From: Azospirillum picis
GTDB taxonomy: Bacteria > Pseudomonadota > Alphaproteobacteria > Azospirillales > Azospirillaceae
Direction of reading: 5' to 3'
Assembly (NCBI RefSeq): GCF_017876115.1
Contig: NZ_JAGINO010000011.1
Span: 124,001-188,000 of the forward strand
Length of the DNA: 64,000 nt
Below the pieces are notes generated by a model. It did not search any database and was not told the DNA's origin. It saw only the letters and a program-made list of their open reading frames with translations. This document shows, piece after piece, positions 1 to 8,527 of the stretch. A program made the position numbers and the translations under genes. Every line of letters starts with the position of its first letter. Within the stretch, counting starts at the first letter, position 1.

Positions 1-427
1 CGTCGCGCCGGGCGCGGGTCTTGATCGCGGAGGCGTCGGACCCGGCCTGCGGCTCGGTCAGGCAGAAGGCGCCCAGCCTCTCGCCGCGCGCCATCGGCTT
101 GAGGAAGCGGTCCTTCTGGGTGTCGCTGCCGAACTTCAGGATCGGCATGCAGCCGACCGAGTTGTGCACGCTCATGATGGTGGAGACGGCCCCATCGCCG
201 GCGGCGACCTCCTCTATGGCGAGCGCGTAGGCGACATGGTCGGTGGCGGCGCCGCCGAACTCCTCCGGCACCAGCATGCCCATCAGGCCGAGTTCGCCCA
301 TCTCGGCAAGCTCGGCCTTGGGGAAGGCGCCCGTCCGGTCGCGCTCGGCGGCGGTCGGGGCGAGCCGGTCCTGCGCGAAGGCGCGGGCCATGTCGCGGAC
401 CATGGTCTGTTCTTCGGTCAGGTGCAT
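1..427 (-). CDS. Acyl-CoA dehydrogenase, N-terminal part (cut by window edge)
   Basis: About 142 N-terminal residues are present; the rest lies left of the window. The start is the ATG whose complement is at 425-427, giving [19 protein letters not shown], a typical helical acyl-CoA dehydrogenase opening. The sequence then runs through [17 protein letters not shown] and ends in [13 protein letters not shown], the FAD/substrate-binding T-E-P-x-x-G-S-D motif of the family. The enzyme would oxidise an acyl-CoA to the 2-enoyl-CoA with an electron-transfer flavoprotein as acceptor. It is the third gene of a minus-strand group with isovaleryl-CoA dehydrogenase and a thiolase, so a short or branched-chain acyl-CoA is the likely substrate (inference). 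A REP-like repeat separates it from the thiolase gene. The catalytic glutamate lies outside the window. Confidence 0.9.
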   Translation of the reverse strand, partial: MHLTEEQTMVRDMARAFAQDRLAPTAAERDRTGAFPKAELAEMGELGLMGMLVPEEFGGAATDHVAYALAIEEVAAGDGAVSTIMSVHNSVGCMPILKFGSDTQKDRFLKPMARGERLGAFCLTEPQAGSDASAIKTRARRD

Positions 428-470
428 CGGGCGTTTCCTCGGGCGATGGGTTTTTGTTGGTGGCGTGCTG

Positions 471-598
471 TGCCCCCTCCCCATCCCTCCCCCGCCTTCG
501 GCGGGAGAGGGGGTAGGACGCTTGTCGACGTGGTTTATGTGCCAAAGCGGCGGCAGTCCCCTCTCCCGCGAAGCGGGGGAGGGTTAGGGAGGGGGCAG
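471..598. repeat. REP-like paired GC-rich palindromes
   Basis: Two hairpins, a CCCTCCCCCGCC/GGCGGGAGAGGGG pair near 485-513 and a CCCCTCTCCCGC/GCGGGGGAGGG pair near 558-583, are framed by outer complementary ends TGCCCCCTCC and GGAGGGGGCA. The arrangement is that of a bacterial interspersed mosaic element. The core AAGCGGCGGCAGTCCC at 545-560 recurs at 46584-46599. It fills the gap between two genes of one operon and could affect transcript stability (inference). Confidence 0.7.
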
Positions 599-608
599 TT
601 GCCTGCCC

Positions 609-1790
609 TTACACCCGCTCCACCGCGATCGCCGTCGCCTCGCCGCCACCAATGCACAGGCTGGCCACGCCGCGCTTCAGGTCGTACTTCTCCAGCGCTG
701 CCAGCAGCGTCACGATGATCCGCGCACCCGAGGCGCCGATGGGGTGGCCGAGCGCGCAGGCGCCGCCATGGACGTTCACCTTGTCGTGCGGCAGGTCGAG
801 ATCGCGCATCGCCGCCATGGTCACCACGGCGAACGCCTCGTTGATCTCGAACAGGTCGACGTCGCGGGCCGACCAGCCCACCTTCTCGAACAGCTTCCGC
901 AATGCGCCCACCGGGGCGGTGGTGAACAGCGCCGGCTGCTGGGCGTGGTTGGAGTGGCCCTTGATCTCGGCGATCACGCGCAGGCCGCGGCGATCCGCCT
1001 CGCTGCGGGTGGTGACGATCAGCGCCGCACCGCCGTCGGAGATCGACGAGGCATTGGCGGCCGTCACCGTGCCGTCCTTGGCGAAGGCGGGCTTCAGCGT
1101 CGGGATCTTCTTGGGATCGCCCTTGCCCGGCTGCTCGTCGGTGTCGACCAGCGTGTCGCCCTTGCGGCCCTTGACCAGCACCGGCGCGATCTCCGCCTTG
1201 AAGGAGCCGTCCTCCACCGCCTTGCGGGCACGGTTCAGGCTCTCGATGGCGTAATTGTCCTGGGCCTCGCGGGTGAAGCTGTAGCTGCTGGCGCATTCCT
1301 CGGCGAAGGTGCCCATCAGGCGGCCCTTCTCGTAGGCATCCTCCAGACCATCGAAGAACATGTGGTCCAGCACCTTGCCGTGACCCATGCGGTAGCCGGC
1401 GCGGGCGCGGTCCAGCAGGTAGGGGGCGTTCGACATGCTCTCCATGCCGCCGGCCACCACCACCTTGGCCGAGCCGGCCTTGATGACGTCATGGGCGAAC
1501 ATCACCGCCCGCATGCCCGAGCCGCAGACCTTGGAGATGGTGGTGCAGCCCACCCCCTTCGGCAGCCCGGCGCCCAGCGCCGCCTGGCGCGCCGGGGCCT
1601 GGCCCAGCCCGGCCGACAGCACGTTGCCCATGAACACCTCGTCCACCGTGTCCGCGGCGAGGCCCGAGCGCTCCAGCACCGCCTGGATGGCGACGGCACC
1701 CAGTTGCGGGCCGGTCAGGCCCATGAGGTCGCCCTGGAAGCCGCCCATCGGCGTGCGGACGGCGGCGGCGATGACGATGCTGTCGGTCAT
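609..1790 (-). CDS. Thiolase (acetyl-CoA C-acyltransferase)
   Basis: A 393-residue thiolase, the usual length for biosynthetic/degradative type II thiolases. Catalytic residues are all visible: nucleophile Cys89 in KVCGSGMRA, His349 in GHPIGASGA, and Cys379 in LCIGGGEA. The reaction is the reversible cleavage of 3-oxoacyl-CoA (or acetoacetyl-CoA) with CoA to release acetyl-CoA. It sits 48 bases after the isovaleryl-CoA dehydrogenase gene on the same strand, so the pair probably acts in leucine/branched-chain or short-chain acyl-CoA breakdown. AtoB, PhaA and BktB paralogues cannot be told apart from sequence reading alone, so no symbol is given. The ATG start at 1790 is preceded by GAGGGACCG, an acceptable ribosome binding site. 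Confidence 0.93.
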   Translation of the reverse strand: MTDSIVIAAAVRTPMGGFQGDLMGLTGPQLGAVAIQAVLERSGLAADTVDEVFMGNVLSAGLGQAPARQAALGAGLPKGVGCTTISKVCGSGMRAVMFAHDVIKAGSAKVVVAGGMESMSNAPYLLDRARAGYRMGHGKVLDHMFFDGLEDAYEKGRLMGTFAEECASSYSFTREAQDNYAIESLNRARKAVEDGSFKAEIAPVLVKGRKGDTLVDTDEQPGKGDPKKIPTLKPAFAKDGTVTAANASSISDGGAALIVTTRSEADRRGLRVIAEIKGHSNHAQQPALFTTAPVGALRKLFEKVGWSARDVDLFEINEAFAVVTMAAMRDLDLPHDKVNVHGGACALGHPIGASGARIIVTLLAALEKYDLKRGVASLCIGGGEATAIAVERV

Positions 1791-1837
1791 GGTGGTCGGT
1801 CCCTCTTCCTCGATGCCCTATTCTTTGCCGAAACGCC

Positions 1838-3010
1838 TTATGCCGTTTCCTTGAACAGCTCGCGCCCGATCAGCATGCGACGGATTTCGCTGGTGCCGGC
1901 GCCGATCTCGTAGAGCTTGGCGTCGCGCAGCAGGCGGCCGGTCGGGTATTCATTGATGTAGCCGTTGCCCCCCAGGGTTTGAATGGCCTCCAATGCCATC
2001 CAGGTCGCCTTTTCGGCGGAATAGAGGATGGCGGCCGCTGCGTCCTTGCGGGTGGTCTCGCCGCGGTCGCAGGCCTTGGCGACGGTGTACACATAGGCCT
2101 TGGCGGCGTTCATGATGGTGTACATGTCGGCCAGCTTGCCCTGCATCAACTGGAACTCGCCGATCGGCTGGCCGAACTGCTTGCGGTCGTGCAGGTAGGG
2201 GATCACCACGTCCATGCAGGCCTGCATGATGCCGAGCGGGCCGCCGGACAGCACCGCGCGCTCATAGTCCAGCCCCGACATCAGGACGTTCACGCCGCGG
2301 CCGACGCCGCCCAGGACGTTCTCCTCCGGCACCTCGCAGTCCTCGAACACCAGCTCGCCGGTGTTGGAGCCGCGCATGCCGAGCTTGTCCAGCTTCTGCG
2401 CCACCGAGAAACCCTTGAAGCCCTTCTCCACCAGGAAGGCGGTGATGCCGCGCGGGCCGGCGTTGATGTCGGTCTTGGCGTAGATCACCAGCGTGTCGGC
2501 GTCGGGACCGTTGGTGATCCACATCTTGGTGCCGTTCAGGACATAACGGTCGCCCTTCTTCTCCGCCCGCAGCTTCATCGACACCACGTCGGACCCGGCG
2601 TTCGGCTCCGACATCGCCAGGGCACCGATATGTTCGCCGGAGATCAGCTTGGGCAGGTAGCGGCGCTTCTGCTCGTCGGTGCCGTTCTTGCGGATCTGGT
2701 TGACGCAGAGGTTGGAGTGGGCGCCGTAGCTCAATCCGACCGAGGCCGACGCGCGGGAGACCTCCTCCATCGCCACGACATGCTCCAGATAGCCCATGCC
2801 GGCGCCGCCATACTCCTCCTCCGCGGTCACGCCGAGGATGCCGAGATCGCCCATCTTGCGCCACAGGTCGTTCGGGAACTCGTTGGAGCGGTCGATCTCG
2901 GCGGCACGGGGGGCGATCTCCGCGGCGGCGAAGTTGCGTACCGAATCGCGCAGCATGTCGGCCGCTTCGCCGAGGTCGAAATTCAGCGTCGGATACTGAT
3001 TGGACAGCAT
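1838..3010 (-). CDS. ivd: Isovaleryl-CoA dehydrogenase
   Basis: This 390-residue flavoprotein matches the isovaleryl-CoA dehydrogenase family along its length: [20 protein letters not shown] at the start, then [19 protein letters not shown], the [16 protein letters not shown]-binding motif, [12 protein letters not shown], and the C-terminal [19 protein letters not shown]. It converts isovaleryl-CoA to 3-methylcrotonyl-CoA in leucine degradation. The start at 3010 is preferred because AGGGGAG lies about ten bases upstream and family members begin here; an in-frame upstream start at 3052 would add 14 unconserved residues and overlap the upstream palindrome. It heads a minus-strand group with the thiolase and a further acyl-CoA dehydrogenase. 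The carboxylase and lyase genes of the full liu pathway are not in the window. Confidence 0.93.
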   Translation of the reverse strand: MLSNQYPTLNFDLGEAADMLRDSVRNFAAAEIAPRAAEIDRSNEFPNDLWRKMGDLGILGVTAEEEYGGAGMGYLEHVVAMEEVSRASASVGLSYGAHSNLCVNQIRKNGTDEQKRRYLPKLISGEHIGALAMSEPNAGSDVVSMKLRAEKKGDRYVLNGTKMWITNGPDADTLVIYAKTDINAGPRGITAFLVEKGFKGFSVAQKLDKLGMRGSNTGELVFEDCEVPEENVLGGVGRGVNVLMSGLDYERAVLSGGPLGIMQACMDVVIPYLHDRKQFGQPIGEFQLMQGKLADMYTIMNAAKAYVYTVAKACDRGETTRKDAAAAILYSAEKATWMALEAIQTLGGNGYINEYPTGRLLRDAKLYEIGAGTSEIRRMLIGRELFKETA

Positions 3011-3048
3011 GGGCGTATCGCTCCCCTGGGAAATCATCCGTTCTTGAA

Positions 3049-3066
3049 CCATACGTTACCGTATGG
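3049..3066. promoter_or_regulatory. Perfect 7-4-7 palindrome upstream of ivd
   Basis: CCATACG-TTAC-CGTATGG is a perfect inverted repeat 39 bases upstream of the chosen ivd start. Palindromes with an ACGTTA-type centre are typical of MerR-family LiuR operators that control leucine catabolism in Proteobacteria. Assigning it to LiuR is an inference, since no liuR gene is in view. Confidence 0.5.
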
Positions 3067-3309
3067 CGACGGCGGTGGCAAGGGCAACATTGGGCGCTTT
3101 GGAAATCTACTCTTATTCAAGGGATTAGCCTTTGTTTGCCGTTGCGAGCGGCGCAAGCGCCTCTGCCGCATCGTGGAACAAGCCGAAAAAGCCAGTTGCT
3201 TCAATGCTGCCATGCATACTGGATCCAGTATTCCAAGGCCTCCGCCCCTTTCCATTCGCTGCGCTGCGGCGTTAGATCCGGTTCATGACGTTCGATGGGA
3301 GATGAGCAG

Positions 3310-4305
3310 ATGATCCGCGTACCGCGCCCCAGCCTCGACGGTTTCACCATTGCTCTGGTGGCGACGGTGGGCTTGGCGACCGTGCTGCCGGTACGGGGAG
3401 GGGCTGCCGAAGCCGTCCATTGGCTTGCGGAGGCGGCCATCGCCCTGCTGTTCTTCCTGCACGGAGCCCGTCTGCCGCGGGAGGAGGTGGTGGCCGGCCT
3501 CGGCCATTGGCGACTGCACCTGCTGATCTTCTCGTTGACCTTTGCCGCCTTTCCCTTGATCGGCTGGCTCGTGGTGGAGACGCTGCCGGAGAGCCTGTTG
3601 CCGCCGGCGCTTTCCATCGGCGTGCAGTTCCTCTGCCTGCTTCCGTCGACGGTCCAGTCTTCGATCGCCTTCACCTCGATGGCACGGGGCAACGTTGCGG
3701 CGGCGGTGTGCAGTTCCACCCTGTCGAACATCGCCGGCATCCTGATGACGCCGCTGCTGGTGGCGCTCTTCCTCAAGGTGCAGGGCGGTGCCCTGTCGCT
3801 CGATTCACTGCAGACGATTGCCGCGCAACTGCTGTTGCCCTTCGTCCTTGGGCAGCTCCTGCGCCGCTGGGTCGGCGCATGGGCGGCGCGGCACAAGACG
3901 ATGCTGAAGTTTACCGACCGCAGTTCGATCCTGCTGGTCGTCTATATCGCCTTCAGCGAGGCGGTGGTGAACGGCCTGTGGCATCAGGTGCCGCCGACCG
4001 CCTTGGCGATGGTTGTGCTGGTCGACTGCGTGATCCTCGCAGTCTTCCTGGGCGGCACCATGCTGTTGAGCCGCCGCCTCGGCTTCTCGCGTGCCGACGA
4101 GACCGTCATCGTCTTCTGTGGTTCGAAGAAGTCGCTGGTGAGCGGCGTGCCGATGGCCGGGGTCCTGTTCGCTCCGGCCACGGCGGGCCTTGTTCTGTTG
4201 CCGGTGATGGTCTTCCACCAAATCCAGTTGATGGTCGGTGCGGTGCTGGCACGCCGTTACGCCGACGACGTGGCGGCCCGCGACGCCCTGCCGGCGGCTT
4301 CGTGA
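3310..4305 (+). CDS. Bile acid:sodium symporter (BASS/YfeH-like) family transporter
   Basis: A 331-residue inner-membrane protein of about nine to ten hydrophobic segments. Early residues GFTIALVATVGLATVLPVRG and the conserved LPSTVQSSIAFTSMARGNVAAA are hallmarks of the YfeH/SBF-like branch of the bile acid:sodium symporter superfamily. A charged FCGSKKSLVSGVPMA segment follows later. Members are presumed sodium-coupled carriers of organic anions or amino acids, and substrates are mostly unknown. The ATG at 3310 has GGGAG eight bases upstream; an alternative ATG at 3295 would sit on top of that site. The gene is divergent from ivd and followed by an Lrp-type regulator on the same strand. Confidence 0.85.
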   Translation: MIRVPRPSLDGFTIALVATVGLATVLPVRGGAAEAVHWLAEAAIALLFFLHGARLPREEVVAGLGHWRLHLLIFSLTFAAFPLIGWLVVETLPESLLPPALSIGVQFLCLLPSTVQSSIAFTSMARGNVAAAVCSSTLSNIAGILMTPLLVALFLKVQGGALSLDSLQTIAAQLLLPFVLGQLLRRWVGAWAARHKTMLKFTDRSSILLVVYIAFSEAVVNGLWHQVPPTALAMVVLVDCVILAVFLGGTMLLSRRLGFSRADETVIVFCGSKKSLVSGVPMAGVLFAPATAGLVLLPVMVFHQIQLMVGAVLARRYADDVAARDALPAAS

Positions 4306-4444
4306 TCCGCCCGCCGTCCCGGCTCCGGCGAAACAAGCTTCGCGCTGGAAGGCGGCTTGCCGACCCTGCTATGGTTTCGACCTCAGGCTTCCGACGCTTT
4401 CCCAGCCAGCGGAAGCCTTCGCCGAAGACCGTTCGGAGCGTGGG

Positions 4445-4939
4445 ATGGACCGCAGCCTCGATTCGACCGACATCAAGATCCTGCGCGAGTTGCAGGAGGA
4501 CGGCCGGCTGAGCAATGTCGAGCTGTCGCGGCGCATCAATCTCAGCCCGGCCGCCTGCCTTGAGCGGGTGAAGCGGCTGCAGAGCGACGGCATCATCGAG
4601 AGGTATGTCGCCCTGCTCGACCCGCACCGCCTGGAAGCGGGGATGCTCGTCTTCGTCGAGGTGGTGCTGGACCGCACGACGCCGGACAATTTCGACGACT
4701 TCAAGGCCACCGTCCTGCGCATGCCGCAGATCATGGAATGCCATATGGTCGCCGGCGGCTTCGACTACCTGGTCAAGGCCCGCGTGCGCGACATGAACGA
4801 ATACCGGCTGTTCCTGGGAGAACTCCTGTCCACCGCGCGTGGCGTCCGCGAAACCCACACCTATGCGGTCATGGAGGAGGTCAAGAGCGTCACCGCCATC
4901 CCCCTGGACGGTTTGGCCGGGGGTTTGTCGCGCGGCTAG
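4445..4939 (+). CDS. Lrp/AsnC family transcriptional regulator
   Basis: A 164-residue feast/famine regulator. The N-terminal winged helix contains DIKILRELQEDGRLSNVEL, then SPAACLERVKRLQSDGIIERY as recognition helix and wing. The C-terminal ligand-binding RAM domain includes the MECHMVAGGFDYLVKARV core. Proteins of this length with the PAACLERVKRLQ recognition helix are close to Lrp and PutR (proline-responsive) regulators. The ATG at 4445 has GGAGCG upstream, and the upstream in-frame codons lack Lrp similarity. It lies 139 bases after the BASS transporter on the same strand, so it may regulate that transporter (inference). Its ligand cannot be read from sequence. Confidence 0.92.
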   Translation: MDRSLDSTDIKILRELQEDGRLSNVELSRRINLSPAACLERVKRLQSDGIIERYVALLDPHRLEAGMLVFVEVVLDRTTPDNFDDFKATVLRMPQIMECHMVAGGFDYLVKARVRDMNEYRLFLGELLSTARGVRETHTYAVMEEVKSVTAIPLDGLAGGLSRG

Positions 4940-5037
4940 CCGCGTGGGCTGCATTGCGCTTCGGCGTGACGTGCCGTCTCCGTCCTCTCCCGTCCACCCG
5001 GCCGGTGCAAGCACGGCCGACAGGGCGGGAGATGGGG

Positions 5038-5640
5038 TCAGCCCTTTGCCGCCCGCCCGTCGCCCGCCTTCGTCTCGGCCGCCTGTTCCTGAGGTACCAG
5101 CACGCTGGCGCAGATCCGGCGCACCGCATCCGCGCGGTCGGCGGCGGCGGCCGGTGCGAGCAGGCCCTGGCCGAACGCGAACGCGTAGAAGAGGTAGGCG
5201 CGGGCAAAGGCTTGGTCCGGCGGCAGGCCAAGTGCCGCGAACAGACCGGCGACGCTGTGCAGTCGCTCGCGGTCGACTTCCGCGATGATGCTCTCGGCTT
5301 CCGGCGCGCGGCGAGCCCAGTCGCGGACCGCCAGCTCGATCGCCATGCCGCGCGGTTTGCTGCCGCCATAGAGGGCAAGCATGTCCCGGAGCTGCTGCGC
5401 CGGTTCGCGCGCATCCAGCCGCGTCTGCTCCTTGATCGCGGCGATGCGTCCCTGTTTCCAGCTTTCGAGCAGTGCGCTCATCAGCTCGGTCCGGTCGCGG
5501 AAGTGCCAGTAGAAACTGCCCTTGGTGACCTTCAGCGCCTTGGCCAGAAGCTCCACCCGCACCTTGTCGACACCGCCCTCGGCCAGTGCCGCAAAGGCGG
5601 CGGCCAGCCACGACTCGCGGTTCTTCGTCTTGGATTCCAT
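5038..5640 (-). CDS. TetR/AcrR family transcriptional regulator
   Basis: A 200-residue TetR-type repressor. The helix-turn-helix is evident in residues 8-55: AAFAALAEGGVDKVRVELLA, then KALKVTKGSFYWHFRDRTELM, with the G-S-F-Y-W-H-F signature. The all-helical C-terminal half would bind a small ligand; none is identifiable. It starts 83 bases after the IclR-acyl-CoA-synthetase fusion gene on the same strand and may be cotranscribed with it. TetR proteins commonly sit beside fatty or aromatic acyl-CoA genes, so an acyl-CoA ligand is possible but only inferred. Confidence 0.93.
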   Translation of the reverse strand: MESKTKNRESWLAAAFAALAEGGVDKVRVELLAKALKVTKGSFYWHFRDRTELMSALLESWKQGRIAAIKEQTRLDAREPAQQLRDMLALYGGSKPRGMAIELAVRDWARRAPEAESIIAEVDRERLHSVAGLFAALGLPPDQAFARAYLFYAFAFGQGLLAPAAAADRADAVRRICASVLVPQEQAAETKAGDGRAAKG

Positions 5641-5723
5641 TCCCGTCCTTCGTGCTCCCCCTGGGCCCGGCGGCCGGGCCTCGGGGCTCCAGGCGATCTA
5701 TACCCGAAAACGGCCGCTGCTGC

Positions 5724-7442
5724 CTATTCGCCCTGCTGCATCTGGATCGCATCCGATGCCCGGCCGCGGTAGTGGATGTTGCCATCCTCATCCAGGAAGG
5801 CCCGGTCGCCGGTCAGATAATAGCGGCGGCCGTGGCGAAAACGCCGGGCGGTCCGGTCGGGGCTATTGGCGTAGGATTCGAACCAGAACAGGGGCGAGTG
5901 GTCGACGTCGATCGCGATCTCCCCTTGCCCGCCCACCGGAGCTTCGCGTCCGTCGGGATCAAGGACGACGACACGAAAGCCCGGCATCGGCCGGCCGAGC
6001 GATCCGCTGGGCGGCTGGACGGCGTCGGGGCTGTCCGCGCCATCGGGGTCGTACCGGTTCACGATGAAGATTCCGGTCTCGCGCTGGCCATACTGGTCGA
6101 GCAGCGGCACCCGGACGGTGCGGTTGGCCCAGGCGATCAGGTCGGCAGGCAGCGGCTCGCCCACCACGGACAGGATGCGCAGGGCGAACTGGTGCGACAC
6201 GCCGGGGTCGGCGCCGTGCCAGGCGCGTATCTGCGACGGTGCCGCGGTCAGGTTGGTGACGCCGAACTTGGTCAGCATGCGATACCCCTGCCGCACGTCG
6301 TAGGGACCGTCGCAGAAGATGGTGGTGCGCCCCAGCAGCAGCGGCCCGACCAGTCCGTAATAGGCGCCGTAGGCCCAGCCGGGATCCGCCATGTTCCAGT
6401 AGATGTCGTCATCGCGCAGGTCCAGGCCGATGCGCATGTACTGCTCGATTCCGGAGAGCGCCTTGACCGGCAGGGAAACGCCGAGCGGCGTCGGCTCGGA
6501 CTCCGAGGTGTAGATCAGGGCGAAGGCGTCGCACTCCCGGTAGCGCGCGACCTCCGCCAGCGGTGCTGCATCGTGCAGTGACGACCAGAACGGCACCGCA
6601 TCCGGCCCGAAGGCCTCGTCGCCCTCCACGGTCACCACCGGCCGCGTGTTGTCCCGCGGCACCTTGCGGCGCAGGAAGCCGTTGGTGACGATCGCCCGGG
6701 CCTCGCTGTCGGCCAGCCGGTACGCGACCGCCGCGGTCGTATAGGTCGTGAAGAGCGGCATGTAGACACCGCCCAGCCGCCAGATCGCCAGCGCGGTGAT
6801 CAGCAGTTCAGGTCCCTTCGGCAGCAGCACCGCCACACGGTCGCCCCGCCTGACCCCCAGCCCCGCCAATACGGTGGCGAAACGCGCCGAATCCCGTGCA
6901 AGCCGGGCGAAGCTCAGTTCCGTCGTCTGCCCGGCGACGCTTTCGTGCAGCAGTGCCGCACGGGCGCCGTCGGCGGCGCGGACATGACGGTCGCACAACA
7001 GGTGCGCCAGCGGGATCGAAATGCCACGATATTCCGGCCGCAGGAATGCCGACGGACGCGCTGCCGGAGCAGGCGGCTGTGGTTCGGGGAAGGGCGATCC
7101 GGCGACCGGGAGGCCCGAACCCGTTTCCGGCGGCTGGGACGTGGCAGGGGAGGGAGGGTCGATGCCGCGGCGCCACTGCGCCAGCTCGCCCAATGGCACG
7201 AGGCCGGAGCCAAGATGGTACCGCTTGCTGCGCATGTCCTGATCCACCAGCGCCTCGCGGGCCAGCGCCATCAGGAGCCGGTGTGCCGTCGCTTTCGACA
7301 GGCCGACCGCGGCCATCAGGTCGGCCAGCCGCGCTCCGTCCGGCTCGGCCGCGGCGACGGCGCGCAGCAGGGCTATGGCGCGCTCCAGGCTCTGGGTGCC
7401 GCCGGCGGCAGGCGGGGTTGCGGGATCGGGCTGTCTGATCAT
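5724..7442 (-). CDS. IclR-type DNA-binding domain fused to a degenerate acyl-CoA synthetase domain
   Basis: One uninterrupted 572-residue frame carries two unrelated modules. Residues 16-88 are an IclR winged helix (SLERAIALLRAVAA, then VGLSKATAHRLLMAL and KRYHLGSGLVPLG). Residues 92-135 are a Pro-rich linker. Residues 136-572 are the large N-terminal domain of an ANL (AMP-dependent acyl-CoA synthetase) enzyme, with LTYGDR-like and WRLGGVYMPLFTTY motifs and DPGWAYGAYYGLVGPLLLG. The ATP-binding A3 loop, normally S-G-S/T-T-G-x-P-K-G, reads TSESEPTPLG at 312-321; motif A5 is YGQRETG instead of YGQTE. The frame ends inside the A8 hinge (GRASDAIQMQQGE), so the 110-130-residue C-terminal domain with the catalytic lysine is missing. 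The usual IclR effector domain is absent. The natural reading is a ligand-sensing pseudoenzyme regulator of the divergent transport operon (inference). The ATG at 7442 was chosen because the IclR module begins just after it. Confidence 0.88.
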   Translation of the reverse strand: MIRQPDPATPPAAGGTQSLERAIALLRAVAAAEPDGARLADLMAAVGLSKATAHRLLMALAREALVDQDMRSKRYHLGSGLVPLGELAQWRRGIDPPSPATSQPPETGSGLPVAGSPFPEPQPPAPAARPSAFLRPEYRGISIPLAHLLCDRHVRAADGARAALLHESVAGQTTELSFARLARDSARFATVLAGLGVRRGDRVAVLLPKGPELLITALAIWRLGGVYMPLFTTYTTAAVAYRLADSEARAIVTNGFLRRKVPRDNTRPVVTVEGDEAFGPDAVPFWSSLHDAAPLAEVARYRECDAFALIYTSESEPTPLGVSLPVKALSGIEQYMRIGLDLRDDDIYWNMADPGWAYGAYYGLVGPLLLGRTTIFCDGPYDVRQGYRMLTKFGVTNLTAAPSQIRAWHGADPGVSHQFALRILSVVGEPLPADLIAWANRTVRVPLLDQYGQRETGIFIVNRYDPDGADSPDAVQPPSGSLGRPMPGFRVVVLDPDGREAPVGGQGEIAIDVDHSPLFWFESYANSPDRTARRFRHGRRYYLTGDRAFLDEDGNIHYRGRASDAIQMQQGE

Positions 7443-7443
7443 G

Positions 7444-7460
7444 GGTCCATCATATGGACC
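7444..7460. promoter_or_regulatory. Palindrome at the start of the IclR-ANL gene
   Basis: GGTCCAT-CAT-ATGGACC is a perfect 7-3-7 inverted repeat directly upstream of the fusion regulator's start codon. A near copy lies at 7560-7576 on the other side of the divergent promoter region. IclR-family dimers bind palindromes of about this size; autoregulation is an inference. Confidence 0.55.
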
Positions 7461-7559
7461 ATTGGTGTGGCCTTGCCTAGAAAAAACATGCAATGACGGA
7501 ATGTCAGTGTTGATAACAGACCGGGTCACGGTATATAGTGGCCTCGTTGCTCAATGATT

Positions 7560-7576
7560 GGTCCACATTATGGACC
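7560..7576. promoter_or_regulatory. Second GGTCCA palindrome upstream of the transport operon
   Basis: GGTCCAC-ATT-ATGGACC matches the 7444-7460 palindrome with one mismatched pair. It is centred 116 bases from the first copy, about eleven helical turns, and lies 66 bases before the first ABC gene. It is a likely operator for the divergent operon. Confidence 0.55.
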
Positions 7577-7642
7577 CTGCTGGCCAACAAAGAGCCGGAC
7601 CACGGCCCCGAGAAGCGGTTAGAAACAGCAACGGAGGAGGAC

Positions 7643-8527
7643 ATGTCCGGCGCGCCCGTCGCACCACACCCCGGCTCTGCCCAAAAGTCGCCGACCACCC
7701 CGGCGGAGACCATTTTCGAGGCTCGGGGCGTCAATCTGCGCTTCGGGGGCGTCCATGCGCTGACCGACGTCAGCTTCGGCATCCGCAAGGGCGAGCTGTT
7801 CTCGATCATCGGCCCGAACGGTGCGGGCAAGACCTCGATGGTCAACTGCATCTCCGGACGGTACCGGCCGACCGACGGCAAGGTCTTCTTCAAGGGCAGG
7901 GATGTCACCGGCACGACGCCGAACCATCGCGCGGCGCTCGGCATCGGCCGCACCTTCCAGAACCTGGCGCTGTTCGGGCACATGTCGGTGCTGGACAACA
8001 TCATGGTCGGCCGCCACCACCTGCTGAAGAACAACTTCCTGACCGGGCCGCTCTATTGGCTGACCGGCGCCAGGAAGGAGGAACTGGCCCATCGGCGCGA
8101 GGTCGAGGAGATCATCGACTTCCTTGAAATCCAGCATGTGCGCAAGGCGACCGCCGGCACCCTGTCCTATGGCCTGCGCAAGCGGGTGGAACTCGCCCGC
8201 GCCATCGCGCTGAAGCCGGACCTGATCCTGCTGGACGAGCCGATGGCCGGCATGAACCTGGAAGAGAAGGAGGACATGGCCCGCTACATCGTCGATCTGA
8301 ACGAGGAGTTCGGCATGACCGTGGTCATGATCGAGCACGACATGGGCGTGGTCATGGACATCTCGCACCGGGTGATGGTGCTGGAATTCGGCAAGAAGAT
8401 CGCCGAGGGCAAGCCGGAGGAGGTCCTGGCCGACCCCCGCGTCCGGCGCGCCTATCTGGGTGAGGACGACGTCGAGGACGATGTGCCGTCGGCATCCTCT
8501 CCGCCGGCCCGCAAGGAGGTCGCGTGA
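7643..8527 (+). CDS. ABC transporter ATP-binding protein, LivG type
   Basis: A 294-residue ATPase of the branched-chain amino acid (HAAT) transporter family. The Walker A GPNGAGKTS, the Q-loop region GRTFQNLALFG, the degenerate signature LSYGLRKRVELARAIA, the Walker B LILLDEPMAGMN and the switch histidine in MIEHDMGVVMD are all visible. It would energise uptake together with the LivF-type ATPase encoded at 14159. GGAGGAGG lies just before the ATG at 7643; the in-frame extension upstream lacks similarity and overlaps the operator region. It heads the operon divergent from the IclR-ANL regulator and ends in a TGATG overlap with the next gene. Confidence 0.93.
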   Translation: MSGAPVAPHPGSAQKSPTTPAETIFEARGVNLRFGGVHALTDVSFGIRKGELFSIIGPNGAGKTSMVNCISGRYRPTDGKVFFKGRDVTGTTPNHRAALGIGRTFQNLALFGHMSVLDNIMVGRHHLLKNNFLTGPLYWLTGARKEELAHRREVEEIIDFLEIQHVRKATAGTLSYGLRKRVELARAIALKPDLILLDEPMAGMNLEEKEDMARYIVDLNEEFGMTVVMIEHDMGVVMDISHRVMVLEFGKKIAEGKPEEVLADPRVRRAYLGEDDVEDDVPSASSPPARKEVA

